Assembly (NCBI GenBank): GCA_025093555.1
Contig: JAIWNF010000027.1
Location: forward strand, 620,001-684,000
DNA from: Circinella umbellata
Lineage: Eukaryota; Mucoromycota; Mucoromycetes; Mucorales; Lichtheimiaceae
DNA length: 64,000 bases
Direction: 5' to 3'
This document shows positions 52,686-64,000 of the stretch, in pieces. Position 1 is the first letter of the stretch, and every line of letters starts with the position of its first letter. The notes beneath the pieces are model-generated. The model did no database searches and had not been told where the DNA came from. It saw only the letters and a list, made by a program, of their open reading frames with translations. The translations under genes were made by a program, and so were the position numbers.

Positions 52686-53601
52686 TAATATTTAATAACT
52701 ATAATAATTATTAATGTTTCTTGATATTATTAAATATTCAATAATTAGTAATGTTTTTTCATCATTAATACCAACTATTCACCTTAAAGAAATACACGAT
52801 CACAAAATGATTGCAAAAGACACTTTTGCTTTGCTTATCCCATAAAACACATTTTCTATCAGTTGACACCAAAGTTCACAAAATATTTTATTTTTGGACA
52901 ATAAATGATAATGATTACGTACGTGCTTTTTGTCGAACAAAACACTTCCACTATCAATAATATTACAAGTCAACAACACGAATACAATAAAATAAAATGA
53001 ACAGAATGAAACACTATACGTAGAATTTTTTTTTATTTTTTAAAAAAAAGTACCATCATTATAAAAGGGGGTCGAGATATCTTCCCAAATACTCTGTTAT
53101 GTACAAAGCAACAATACAAGTACAATAGAGCTTTGGGGTTGTGTTTACTTCAAAACAAAAGGATAAGTGCAAAACGCTCACCACCACAGAGCTTGCTGAA
53201 AATTTCGGCAGAGAGGTCACGTATGCAGCAAGCATTTCGCTCTTTTGTTATTTTTCAACAAAGAGAAAGGAAAGAGAAAAAAAAAAGAAGTATACGTACA
53301 CGACTTATTTAAAGCTTAAAAAAGAATAAAGTCAGCTATAAAAGAGTTATTCTCGAGGGGCACATATCATACATGAGAGCAACTGATTATCTTTTGTCCG
53401 ATGTTTACATATTTAACCATGCGGTCAACGCACTTCAGGATCAACAAACTATTTTTTTTTATTCTTAATGCTCTGCTAATATGCATATCGATTAACAATC
53501 ATATGGTAGATGGTAATGTTATAAAGTTCGAAAACAATAAAGAGAAATACAGGTATTCAATATCCCTTTTTTTTATTTTGTTTATTTTATTTCATGTACA
53601 C
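52686..53601. repeat. Left copy of a ~0.9 kb direct repeat
   Basis: From ATATTTAATAACTATAATAA to TTTCATGTA this matches 58287-59287 almost base for base. From 52768 onward the differences are a few substitutions and homopolymer indels. The left copy lacks about 120 bases present in the right copy near 58330-58458. It carries no clear coding sequence. It could be one of a pair of LTR-like ends, a non-autonomous repeat present twice, or one side of a segmental duplication around the transposase block. Confidence 0.85.
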
Positions 53602-53614
53602 TCTTTCCAGAAAG

Positions 53615-53750
53615 TAAATTCGTCACAAATGCGTCTGATGGAGAGAACAAAATTCATGTTATACGAAAAATAAATTCGCCAAAGTAGAAAGCCAATTCAC
53701 ATGATGGCAAGAACAAAATTCATGTTGTACGAAATGTAAATTCGCTTTTC
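53615..53750. repeat. Short tandem direct repeats before the transposase
   Basis: Two full units and one partial unit begin with TAAATTCG at 53615, 53671 and 53737. Units share GATGG..AGAACAAAATTCATGTT and TACGAAA. The units are about 56-66 bp and lie 130-270 bases upstream of the transposase ATG, a position suited to subterminal transposase-binding sites, but a matching inverted copy downstream was not found. Confidence 0.65.
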
Positions 53751-53882
53751 GCTGACAAATTGGATGTCCTGTTGCCAAGAATATTTTGCGGTACAAGTCT
53801 TGGAATCTGTGAATATAAAAGGGTATTCCAATTGCCCGTCTTTTTTTTTTGTTCTTTTTCGCAATACACACAAAATCGCATC

Positions 53883-55188
53883 ATGACGAGCATTCAATTC
53901 TTGTATGAAAATGGGAAAGGTTCTGTCGTCGACGAGTATAGCAGGCTTGAACCAATGGATTATATTGTTGATGAGGAGCAATATTGTCTTGAAACATTGA
54001 ACTCCCATACACAATATTTAACGCAACAGCCACTGGAGGGCGACAAAGCAGCTGAATCAATGCAGGTGGAAGAGGTTGTAAAGTCTGACGCTGATGCTGT
54101 TATGAGAGAAACATCAATCAAGCGTAATTATACACGCTATTCGAACCAGAACAAAGTACGGTTCTTCAAGTTGTTATTTGAGAAATGTCTGAGTGCGGCT
54201 GCGGCTGCAAAACGGCTTGGGATTCACGTTCGTACAGGGCAAAAATGGGCCGAACAGTACGAGAGGGATCCTAATAGTTTCTTTGAGAAAGGGGGGAAGA
54301 CTGGTCGTCCGCGCATTCTCAACGAGGAGCACAAAAAAGTTATTCTTGAGTGCATTGATGAGAATCCTTCAGTCGTCTTAGATGACGTGATGAAACACTT
54401 ACGACAAGTATTCAAGGAATTAAAAGTCTCCAAAAGTACTTTGTTTGATTTCGTGAAAGACATTGTAACTTGTCTCTCAAAAAAGCTCGATTGCAACCCA
54501 TAGACCGGAACAGCGAAGAAAAGATTCAAGAGCGTCTGGATTGGATTAATAAATGGGAGAAAACAGACATGGATTTTACAACTAACTGCGTCTTTCTTGA
54601 TGAGTCTGCATTTCATATTAATTTGAAACGTAGTATGGCATGGTCAAAGAAAGGTTCCCCAGCAGTGGTCACAGTTCCCAAAACACGAGCAAAAACAACA
54701 ACCATTTTAGGTGCCATTTCTGCCCAAGGTCTGATTAAATGCAGCCTTAGATTACCTCAGGCTCCACCCAATAAAAAGAGAAAGCGAGGAGAAAACATTG
54801 GGTGTGTGAACAAAGGGACAGTTACAGGACACTATATTAGTTTTTTGAAAGCCACGATGGATGAAATGGACCAGTATCCGCATATGAAGGCCATTACCTT
54901 GTGATGGATAATGCTCCAATTCATACATCGGTTGATATAGCTAAATATGTAGAATCTCGCGGTTACCGCTGCATCTATTTACCGTCCTATTCTCCTGAGC
55001 TCAATCCTATTGAACAGTTTTGGTCAGTGGTTAAGAGTAAAGTCAAACGGAACAAGTTCCTGGAAACTGAGACACTGATGACCAGAATCAGTGAGGCTTC
55101 TAATAGCTTAAAGTTGAGCGACTTCAAAGGTTTTACTCAGCATTCTCACAATTGTTTGGAAAAATGCCGTAACAGAGAGCAACTCTAA
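53883..55188 (+). pseudogene. DD34E Tc1/mariner-superfamily transposase, frameshifted
   Basis: A single transposase reading spreads over three frames: 53883 to about 54460, about 54462 to 54900, and 54901 to 55188. One base appears to be missing at each junction (near 54459-54463 and 54899-54902). The N-terminal helix-turn-helix region is clear (AAAAKRLGIHVRTGQKWAEQ, GKTGRPRILNEEHKKVI). The DDE catalytic residues lie in CVFLDESAFH, VMDNAPIH(T) and YSPELNPIEQFW, with 34 residues between the second Asp and the Glu. All catalytic positions are intact, so the copy is young or the frameshifts are sequencing errors. No intron is needed. It lies between the two long direct repeats. Confidence 0.88.
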
Positions 55189-55379
55189 TAACCAATGCTC
55201 ATTGCCCTTTAATTAAGATTGACTCAACACGTAAATTACAGCTTATTCTTTCTTTCTTTTTTGGCTCTGAAAGTGAAGCATCAACTTGTTATTAGCCACC
55301 CAGTCAATCCTGGTTGCACCCCATTAAATATGTGAACACAATATAAAAAAAATACATTCTTTTTTTCTGGTTCAACAAT
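55189..55379. other. Downstream flank of the transposase
   Basis: AT-rich flank of the transposase. No inverted copy of the upstream end was recognised, so the right boundary of the transposon is undefined. Confidence 0.35.
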
Positions 55380-55529
55380 CTATAGCTGAAGCCTATGACG
55401 CGGTATTTCCCCAGTGCAGTCCTCGTTTAAGAGCATTTTGCGTCTGGTATTGTCAGTAGCACACAACACGGCCCAAGCTGAAGTGGTTTTATTGAAGCGC
55501 CACATCACCAATGGTCTTTCTTGGTATCC
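55380..55529 (-). pseudogene. Orphan coding fragment A (minus strand)
   Basis: An open stretch of about 50 codons ending at a TAG (55380-55382), with protein-like composition (RPLVMWRFNKTTSAWAVLC, ATDNTRRKMLLNEDC). It has no start and no recognised family. It has the same orientation as the fragments at 55880-56068 and 56554-56889 and may once have been part of the same gene. Confidence 0.4.
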
Positions 55530-55879
55530 TCCCTCTCTTTTATTTGGTTTTATCGGCTTATTGAATCTGGGCGGGTAGGATTTTCAAGTACTGTGATGCA
55601 TACGATCAAGAATGATGTATATATAAAAAAAAAGAAAACACTCTTGCATATTTGTTTATTCTTTCACAATTATATATTTTCTCTTTTGACCCTTCTTTTT
55701 CCTTCTTCTTGACTACCAGCTTTTGAACTCATTATTTATGTACACAAAATCAAACTATCTTTATATTTATCATATAACCATAACTTCTTCCCTTTTATTT
55801 TTTTATATTTTATTTATTAAAAAAAACCTTGATTCTCCTGCTCTGTCGAACACTATAGTCAACTCCAGCATCCCAATTT

Positions 55880-56068
55880 TTATTTGTTTTTATTTTTCAT
55901 TCGATAATAGGCTCGTTTCATAGATGCAGCATTCGAATAAGTGGTGAACAATCCTTGAGCTTTTCCTTCTTGATACACAGCGTTCCAAGAAACAGAGACT
56001 CCCTGGTTGAGATTAACAATGCGATTTTCCACAAAGCGCCAGTTGGCATTCTGACACCATAAATCATT
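55880..56068 (-). pseudogene. Orphan coding fragment B (minus strand)
   Basis: 63 codons of convincing protein-like sequence (NDLWCQNANWRFVENRIVNL, NQGVSVSWNAVYQEGKAQGL) with no start codon. Its upstream edge abuts the GGATC-rich element at 56071. The family was not recognised. Beyond the element the minus strand continues with fragment C, which ends in the same TNDY/NDL junction sequence. Confidence 0.45.
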
Positions 56069-56564
56069 GGTAGGGATCTTAATACAATCCGGATTTATAA
56101 ACCGATCCGTTTTTCATATGGATTGGATCGGATTTGGATTGTGTCTCAATGGATTCGGATCGGATTCGGATCGTAATTCTACAATCCGTATTGTAAACGG
56201 ATTGAGATCTATGGATCTGTCGGATTTTTCTGATCCGTCATTATAATTATAGAGTAATGGATCAAAGTTTTAACAATGCTGTGGTAAGGTATATATATAT
56301 TCAAATAAAGAAGAGAGTAAATTTTTGTATATTATTATATACTTGAATAGAGCAGTTGAAAGAAAAGTAGTAATGGCTTTGATATAGAAAAGAAATATCT
56401 GAAAAGAAAAAAACAAAAATTGAAGATTAAAAAAGAGAGATTAATGAACTTAATTATTATTTTTATTAATCTAGTAATGATAAAAAGAATTATGAACTTT
56501 TATTTGGTTCTAATCGGACTCGAAATGGTGCCAATCCAATCCGGATCGGTCTACTAAGAACCAT
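56069..56564. mobile_element. GGATCGGAT-rich insertion, possibly a non-autonomous hAT-like element
   Basis: About 490 bp begins AGGGATCTTAATACAATCC and is followed by multiple copies of GGAT(C/T)GGATT in both orientations (56085-56240). It ends with a reverse-oriented similar block (AATCCGGATCGGTCTACTAA near 56535-56555). Nearly identical 14-15 bp sequences flank it (CCATAAATCATTGGT and CCATAATCATTGGT). The repeat-rich ends resemble hAT subterminal regions, but the duplication is longer than the 8 bp expected, so the classification is tentative. Confidence 0.45.
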
Positions 56565-56889
56565 AATCATTGGTGACTTTATTACCAGCAACAGCGGATG
56601 ATTCAACACGGTTTTCATTAAAAGTGGATGGCTCAGAGTAGTCACCGGCAACAGTGAATGGTTCAGGAACAGTGGATAGTCCGATATGAGCGCCAGCCGC
56701 AGTGGATGGTTCAGGGTGGGTATCATCAACATTTAATAGTTTGTGTTTGTACTTTTCTTGATATGAGCCGACTAACATAATTGCATCTTTCAAATCTGAT
56801 CGTGTTCCATTGTCATCGTGGCCGTTTTCCTGAAGATGTGATATCTCTAGAAAAACAGTATGGTGTTCTTCCAGTCGTTTTGATTTTCC
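56554..56889 (-). pseudogene. Orphan coding fragment C with internal repeats (minus strand)
   Basis: Open minus-strand frame of about 110 codons (SHLQENGHDDNGTRSDLKDA, IMLVGSYQEKYKHKLLNVDD) followed by three or four imperfect units of about 16-18 residues (PEPSTAAG, PEPFTVAG, SEPSTFNE, SSAVAGN). It ends where the GGATC-rich element begins. No start and no known domain were seen. It may join fragment B across the insertion. Confidence 0.4.
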
Positions 56890-57295
56890 CCATCACTTCC
56901 ATCAGGTTTGATGTGTTGAACCGAACCAGGAAACGCAAATCCCATCCATTACTTACTCATTATCCCTGCTACCCATGAGCTCAATCTTGCTTAATTGCCG
57001 ATCGGTGTGGTTTAGAAACAAGCTCGCAAGAACCTTTGATCCCGTTTGCAAGTGTGTGCTTATTCTTAATGCGACAGGATTCCTCCCTCCTCCGCTCGCC
57101 ATACCGATCTGACAGTACCATGATGCTCTTGTACCACCTTGCTCATCATCATGTTGGAACCACCATTCTGGATTATGATTGTGTCATTGACGACTTTTTA
57201 CGCTTTTGTAAAGAAATGAAGACTCGGTTAGAACGATTATACAATAACCAACAACACGTCGCATAAAGACATCGTCTACCGCATTTTGTACCTCA
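56890..57295. other. Degraded transposon sequence
   Basis: Between the orphan fragments and the recognisable hAT transposase. Short open frames occur on both strands (for example plus strand 57036-57266, with VIDDFLRFCKEMKTRLERLY). None could be aligned to a family by eye; this is probably the decayed N-terminal part of the hAT transposase. Confidence 0.35.
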
Positions 57296-58287
57296 ATGAG
57301 CACAGGGGGAAATGAACTATTGTCAGAGCAAGAAAATGACGGCAATTCAGAAAGAACAGACGAGGACAATCGTTTTGGTGACAATGGCGAACGACAAGTG
57401 ATGAGCTCACTTATTAAGCTTCGAAAAGGCATAACAAAAATATGGTATGATAAACACTATTTTTTTTTGCAAAAAAGTTGTTATTATCAGAAAATACTCA
57501 TAAACATCCAATATCACAATATATATAGCTCCTCACCACAACGAACAGAGAGATTTATGCGCGCACAAGAGATACATTGCGCAACAAAACTCAAGCTGTC
57601 ACTTGATGTACCAACACGATGGAACTCCACCTACCAAATGTTGACACGAGCATCCTCGTTACAAGTCCCATACAATAGTGTGTGTTCTACAAATACCGAA
57701 ATAGCAAGAGTTCCAGCCGAGTGATCTTGAATGGACGCGCATCTCCCAGGTCAAGTCCATGCTTCTCAAGTTCTGAGAGACAAATATTGAGTTATCAGCA
57801 AGTCAAAGCCACGCGACAATCAATACCGCCATCGTTCATTATAATTTGATAATGGATTCCTTGGAAGATGTCGAAAGTAGTAATTATCCAGCCGAGCTCA
57901 AGAGAGCAGCAAGACGTGGATTACAAAAGCTGCAAAGATATTATTGTAAGGTTGATAATACACATATATATGCAGTTTCAACGGCCCGTGATCTTACTTG
58001 GTGGCGTACCAGTGGTTGGGAAGAGGAATACCAGAACATGAGCCAAAGGATGGTTAGGGATGCTTGGGCAGATTTCCCCAAATCTGTAACAATGGAGTCT
58101 GAAGCGAACGAAGAATTACGACGGTTATACAGTATGTATAATACAAGCGATGAACTTGCGAACTTGACGATTATCTTCAAGAACGATTGCGTGTGCCAAT
58201 GCTCCGAAAGAAAGGTCAAAAGGCACCAGAATTTTTATACTGGGAGGCTCAGTCACAGTGGCCTAATTTGACGCGTATGGCTGCACA
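57296..58287 (+). pseudogene. hAT-family transposase, degenerate and 3'-truncated
   Basis: The middle and C-terminal parts of an Ac-like hAT transposase are recognisable: SLIKLRKGITKI, then after an apparent intron at 57445-57538 SSPQRTERFMRAQEI and the hallmark LSLDVPTRWNSTYQMLTRAS. Further on come ELSASQSHATINTAIVHYNL, GLQKLQRYYCKVDN and the dimerisation-region start (YWEAQSQWPNLTRMAAQY). It is broken by a frameshift near 57690-57712, a stop near 57766 and another frameshift near 58170. The frame ends at AAQY, exactly where the right long direct repeat begins. The ATSxxSER-type block that normally follows is missing. It is clearly inactive. Confidence 0.82.
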
Positions 58288-59287
58288 ATATTTAATAACT
58301 ATAATAATTAGCAATGTTTTTTCATCATTAACATCCACCAACGGAATTCATTCTTAATCTCGGCAAATTATAATTATTACTACTGATTTTTGTTCATATG
58401 AGAATAGAAAAAATATGAGGGGAAAGGTTTTTTGTGGACGTAACAATATAACAAATCGATACCAACTATTCACCTTAAAGAAATACACGATCACAAAATG
58501 ATTGCAAAAGACACTTTTGCTTTGCTTATCCCATAAAACACATTTTCTATCAGTTGACACCAAAGTTCACAAAATATTTTATTTTTGGACAATAAATGAT
58601 AATGATTACGTACGTGCTTTTTGTCGAACAAAACACTTCCACTATCATAATATTACAAGTCAACAACACGAATACAATAAAATAAAATGAACAGAATAAA
58701 CACTATACGTAGAATTTTTTTTTATTTTTAAAAAAAGTACCATTATTATGAAAGGGGGTCGAGATATCTTCCCAAATACTCTGTTATGTACAAAGCAACA
58801 ATACAAGTACAATAGAGCTTTGGGGTTGTGTTTACTTCAAAACAAAAGGATAAGTGCAAAACGCTCACCACCACAGAGCTTGCTGAAAATTTCGGCAGAG
58901 AGGTCACGTATGCAGCAAGCATTTCGCTCTTTTGTTATTTTTCAACAAAGAGAAAGGAAAGAGAAAAAAAAAGAAGTATACGTACACGACTTATTTAAAG
59001 CTTAAAAAGAATAAAGTCAGCTATAAAAGAGTTATTCTCGAGGGGCACATATCATACATGAGAGCAACTGATTATCTTTTGTCCGATGTTTACATATTTA
59101 ACCATGCGGTCAACGCACTTCAGGATCAACAAACTATTTTTTTTATTCTTAATACGTACTCTGCTAATATGCATATCGATTAACAATCATATGGTAGATG
59201 GTAATGTTATAAAGTTCGAAAACAATAAAGAGAAATACAGGTATTCAATATCCCTTTTTTTTATTTTGTTTATATTATTTCATGTAT
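58287..59287. repeat. Right copy of the ~1.0 kb direct repeat
   Basis: Matches 52686-53601 in the same orientation, with about 120 extra bases at 58330-58458. The start coincides with the break in the hAT transposase frame. In both copies the homology ends at TTTCATGTA. The high identity implies recent duplication, gene conversion or paired insertion. Confidence 0.85.
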
Positions 59288-60545
59288 ACCTTCTAAAGGT
59301 TACACGAAATGCTATACTAACTAAAGCAGACTTTTATGGTGTCTTGGGATATATAAACAAATCCCAATTGGATGTGTATTTGAATACCGTTGTTTATGCA
59401 TATTGCTTTTTTTTTTTTACCTGCGTATTGGGTTTTACAGTTTATCTCTTTTAGCGATTCTTTTATTTACTGCAGTACACTTTTATGCTGAGAAGTACTC
59501 TTTAGTTTCATAGTACGTCCTATTTGATATTTCTGCTATTCTCCAGAAGTGTATTTTCTGCGAGAAGCTGGTTCTATTTTTTTTTATTAAGAATGGTTGC
59601 TGAGGTTATAATTTTACTTGATTGCTATTCAACAAGAGTCTGATATAGATACATGCAAGCAATATTTGAAAGCAACTATTTTTCGGGTTTTATTGTTGTT
59701 CTTATATCTATCTGTTTTTTTATTGAGTGAAAAAAAATGAGACAGTAAAAATTATGAGCTACCTATCATGCAGAGCACGAACCTCGTGTAACTATCAATC
59801 ATACACTTATATGGGTAGCACGTTGCTTGTTACTAGTATTTTGACAAAACTTCGAAGTGACAAATCTCAATGGAATATGATTTTTTTTGTCAGTTTTAAT
59901 TACTGTACGGACGTAACTCTATATTAAAGATTTCATACAAAGATGAAAGAAATTTAAAGTGTTGAAAGACCATTGTTTTTTTTTAATACAGGAGAAAGAG
60001 CAAACACACATTTCCCATTCTTCTCATTTCACTTATTCTTCCCTTCACCTCCCTTAAACAATTATAACTGAACTTTTATTAATTGTCAAATCATTTTATT
60101 TTACTGTATCTATTTCACTTGAAGAAAATACGTTGAAGGGGTCGTTTATTGGGACTTGTCTTGATGAAGTTTTGACAATTTGTTACTGTACTTACGTGTG
60201 AATCTTTAAGCTCATGTAAGCCCCAAAAAATAATATATCATCCTATTGACTTTTTTCGTTCTCTCTCTCAATATCTAGATTCGTTTGATTTACGTAGTAA
60301 ATTATAACGGTGCTATTGAATATTACATCTTGAATATATATTGTCTCCGTAAATGAAGTTTGATATCTACTATATTTGCTATATATTTGAATGGATATTA
60401 AATGCATATTTTATGTATGACTCAGAACATAAAACAATAACTGTAGATACTTTATATTGATAAATCCTCTATACATACTGCTACATTTCGTTAATAAAAA
60501 TTTTATTTCTAAAAATAATTAACCGGTAAATTGTAATTTTTATAG
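59288..60545. other. AT-rich spacer
   Basis: No recognisable gene. A short frame immediately after the repeat (to 59454; GVLGYINKSQLDVYLN) has no family assignment. It probably contains further transposon debris. Confidence 0.4.
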
Positions 60546-60728
60546 TTGAAGTGTTTTTCGGCTAAAGCGATGAAGTTGGATTTTGATGCCACAGGTGCTT
60601 TGGGAGGTCATCGTTTTAAACGTTTTGCTGCTATTCTTGAACATGGTGTTGTTAAAGAACTTTTTGTTGAACAAGATAAAACTGAGTTGAATGTTAGTTT
60701 GGTTGAAAACGTTGAAAAACATTTGTAA
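60546..60728 (+). pseudogene. 5'-truncated peroxiredoxin-5 (Prx5/Ahp1-type) fragment
   Basis: 60 codons ending at TAA (60726-60728) match the C-terminus of Prx5-type thiol peroxidases: KLDFDATGALGGHRFKRFAA, then HGVVKELFVEQDK and VSLVENVEKHL. The sequence begins at an AG (60544-60545), like a last exon. The upstream exons with the catalytic Cys (VPGAFTPxC) are absent from the preceding several kilobases. It therefore cannot encode an active enzyme. Likely a captured or retained terminal exon beside the transposon block. Confidence 0.65.
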
Positions 60729-61323
60729 AATAAACTCTTCTTTTTTATTTTTGGTAATAATATATATTGCAGTAATTTATGTGTTAATATCTTCTTTATA
60801 TTTATGGTTCAAATGAAAACAGTAGTTTTTATTTAGCGTTCATCATTAGATTCAACGTCAGGTTTGATATGTTTTTGTTTGAGACAAATTCCCAATTGGT
60901 TAAAAAAAATATTACTCTCAGGAACGTATGAAGTCCAGTGGCGTTCGGTCGTTGTTACGTATATATGGCCTAGATAGAAAAGAAAAGAAGCTTTTTTTTT
61001 AGAAATAAGATAAAAATAACGTGTGTCTCTTTTTGTTTAATATATACGTGCTGTACAACCGATCAAAAAGCTACTATCACGAGAACCAACTTACGGTAAA
61101 AAGTTGATATCAAATTATTGTCCGTACTATAAATGAATATAAATAACTCTCAATATCATATTTTTATGTATAATTTATAAAGTGTTATATAGTCCTTCTA
61201 AATAGTTAAAGAAGATGTTCCATTTACATCATTCAGTTACTTCAAGATAGGGTGTTTATGTATGATTGCCTTATTGTTAAAGAAACAATTTAGAAAGATT
61301 TCTTTAGTGGTAAAATAAAGTGC
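60729..61323. other. Convergent 3' spacer
   Basis: AT-rich spacer between the peroxiredoxin fragment and the 3' end of the kinase gene. No gene was found. Confidence 0.5.

Positions 61324-64000
<2,677 letters not shown>

Noticed and set aside
53760..53882. Upstream TTG-started extension of the transposase frame
   Set aside because: No ATG; the first ATG at 53883 gives a normal transposase N-terminus.
52686..59287. Interpretation as an LTR retrotransposon
   Set aside because: No gag, protease, reverse transcriptase or integrase motifs between the repeats, no primer-binding or polypurine site recognised, and the repeats do not have TG..CA ends.

Overview
The window is AT-rich eukaryotic nuclear DNA from an early-diverging filamentous fungus, most likely a Mucoromycota (Mucorales-type) species. 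The reasons are many short GT..AG introns of about 60-130 bp, A/T-ending codons, long Gln/Asn/Ser tracts in signalling proteins, a TPR+F-box+LRR gene of the Pof3/Dia2 type, fungal homologues such as Cdc24 and a Vps3844-like protein, and degraded Tc1/mariner and hAT transposons. The species cannot be fixed from sequence alone. No tRNA, rRNA or CRISPR was seen.

Layout. 1-2255 holds no gene. 2256-14747 is a signalling block: CDC24 (+), a CRAL-TRIO/SEC14 protein with a C-terminal membrane region (+), a steroid 5-alpha-reductase family enzyme (-) and a second DH-PH Rho GEF (-). After a 3.9 kb spacer come a TPR/F-box/LRR gene (18677-20897, +) and its decayed tandem copy (21400-22505), complex I subunit NDUFA6 (+), a small unknown acidic protein (+) and an F-box protein (-). 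A 3.6 kb spacer precedes a Vps3844-like ER/vacuolar membrane protein (+), proteasome alpha-6 (PSMA1/PRE5, -) and a SET lysine methyltransferase (-). Then come an unknown five-exon gene with a GYxRK motif (-), an M17 leucyl aminopeptidase (+), a PHO80-type cyclin (+) and mitochondrial citrate synthase (+).

From about 50.4 to 60.7 kb the window is a transposon graveyard. It contains a pogo/Tigger-like MITE, two nearly identical direct repeats of about 0.9-1.0 kb, a DD34E transposase pseudogene with two one-base frameshifts, a hAT transposase pseudogene cut off at one of the direct repeats, orphan minus-strand coding fragments, and a 5'-truncated peroxiredoxin fragment. The right edge carries most of a Chk2/Rad53/Cds1-type FHA+kinase gene (-) that continues beyond the window.

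Gene models were built by hand: every listed exon chain was checked for GT/AG borders, reading phase and a total length divisible by three. Splice sites remain predictions. No single operon-like system is evident. Functionally the window mixes polarity signalling (two Rho GEFs and a lipid-binding protein), ubiquitin/proteasome functions, mitochondrial metabolism and DNA-damage signalling. The least understood items are the GYxRK-family gene, the composite transposon block, and C-rich sequence motifs directly after two neighbouring stop codons.
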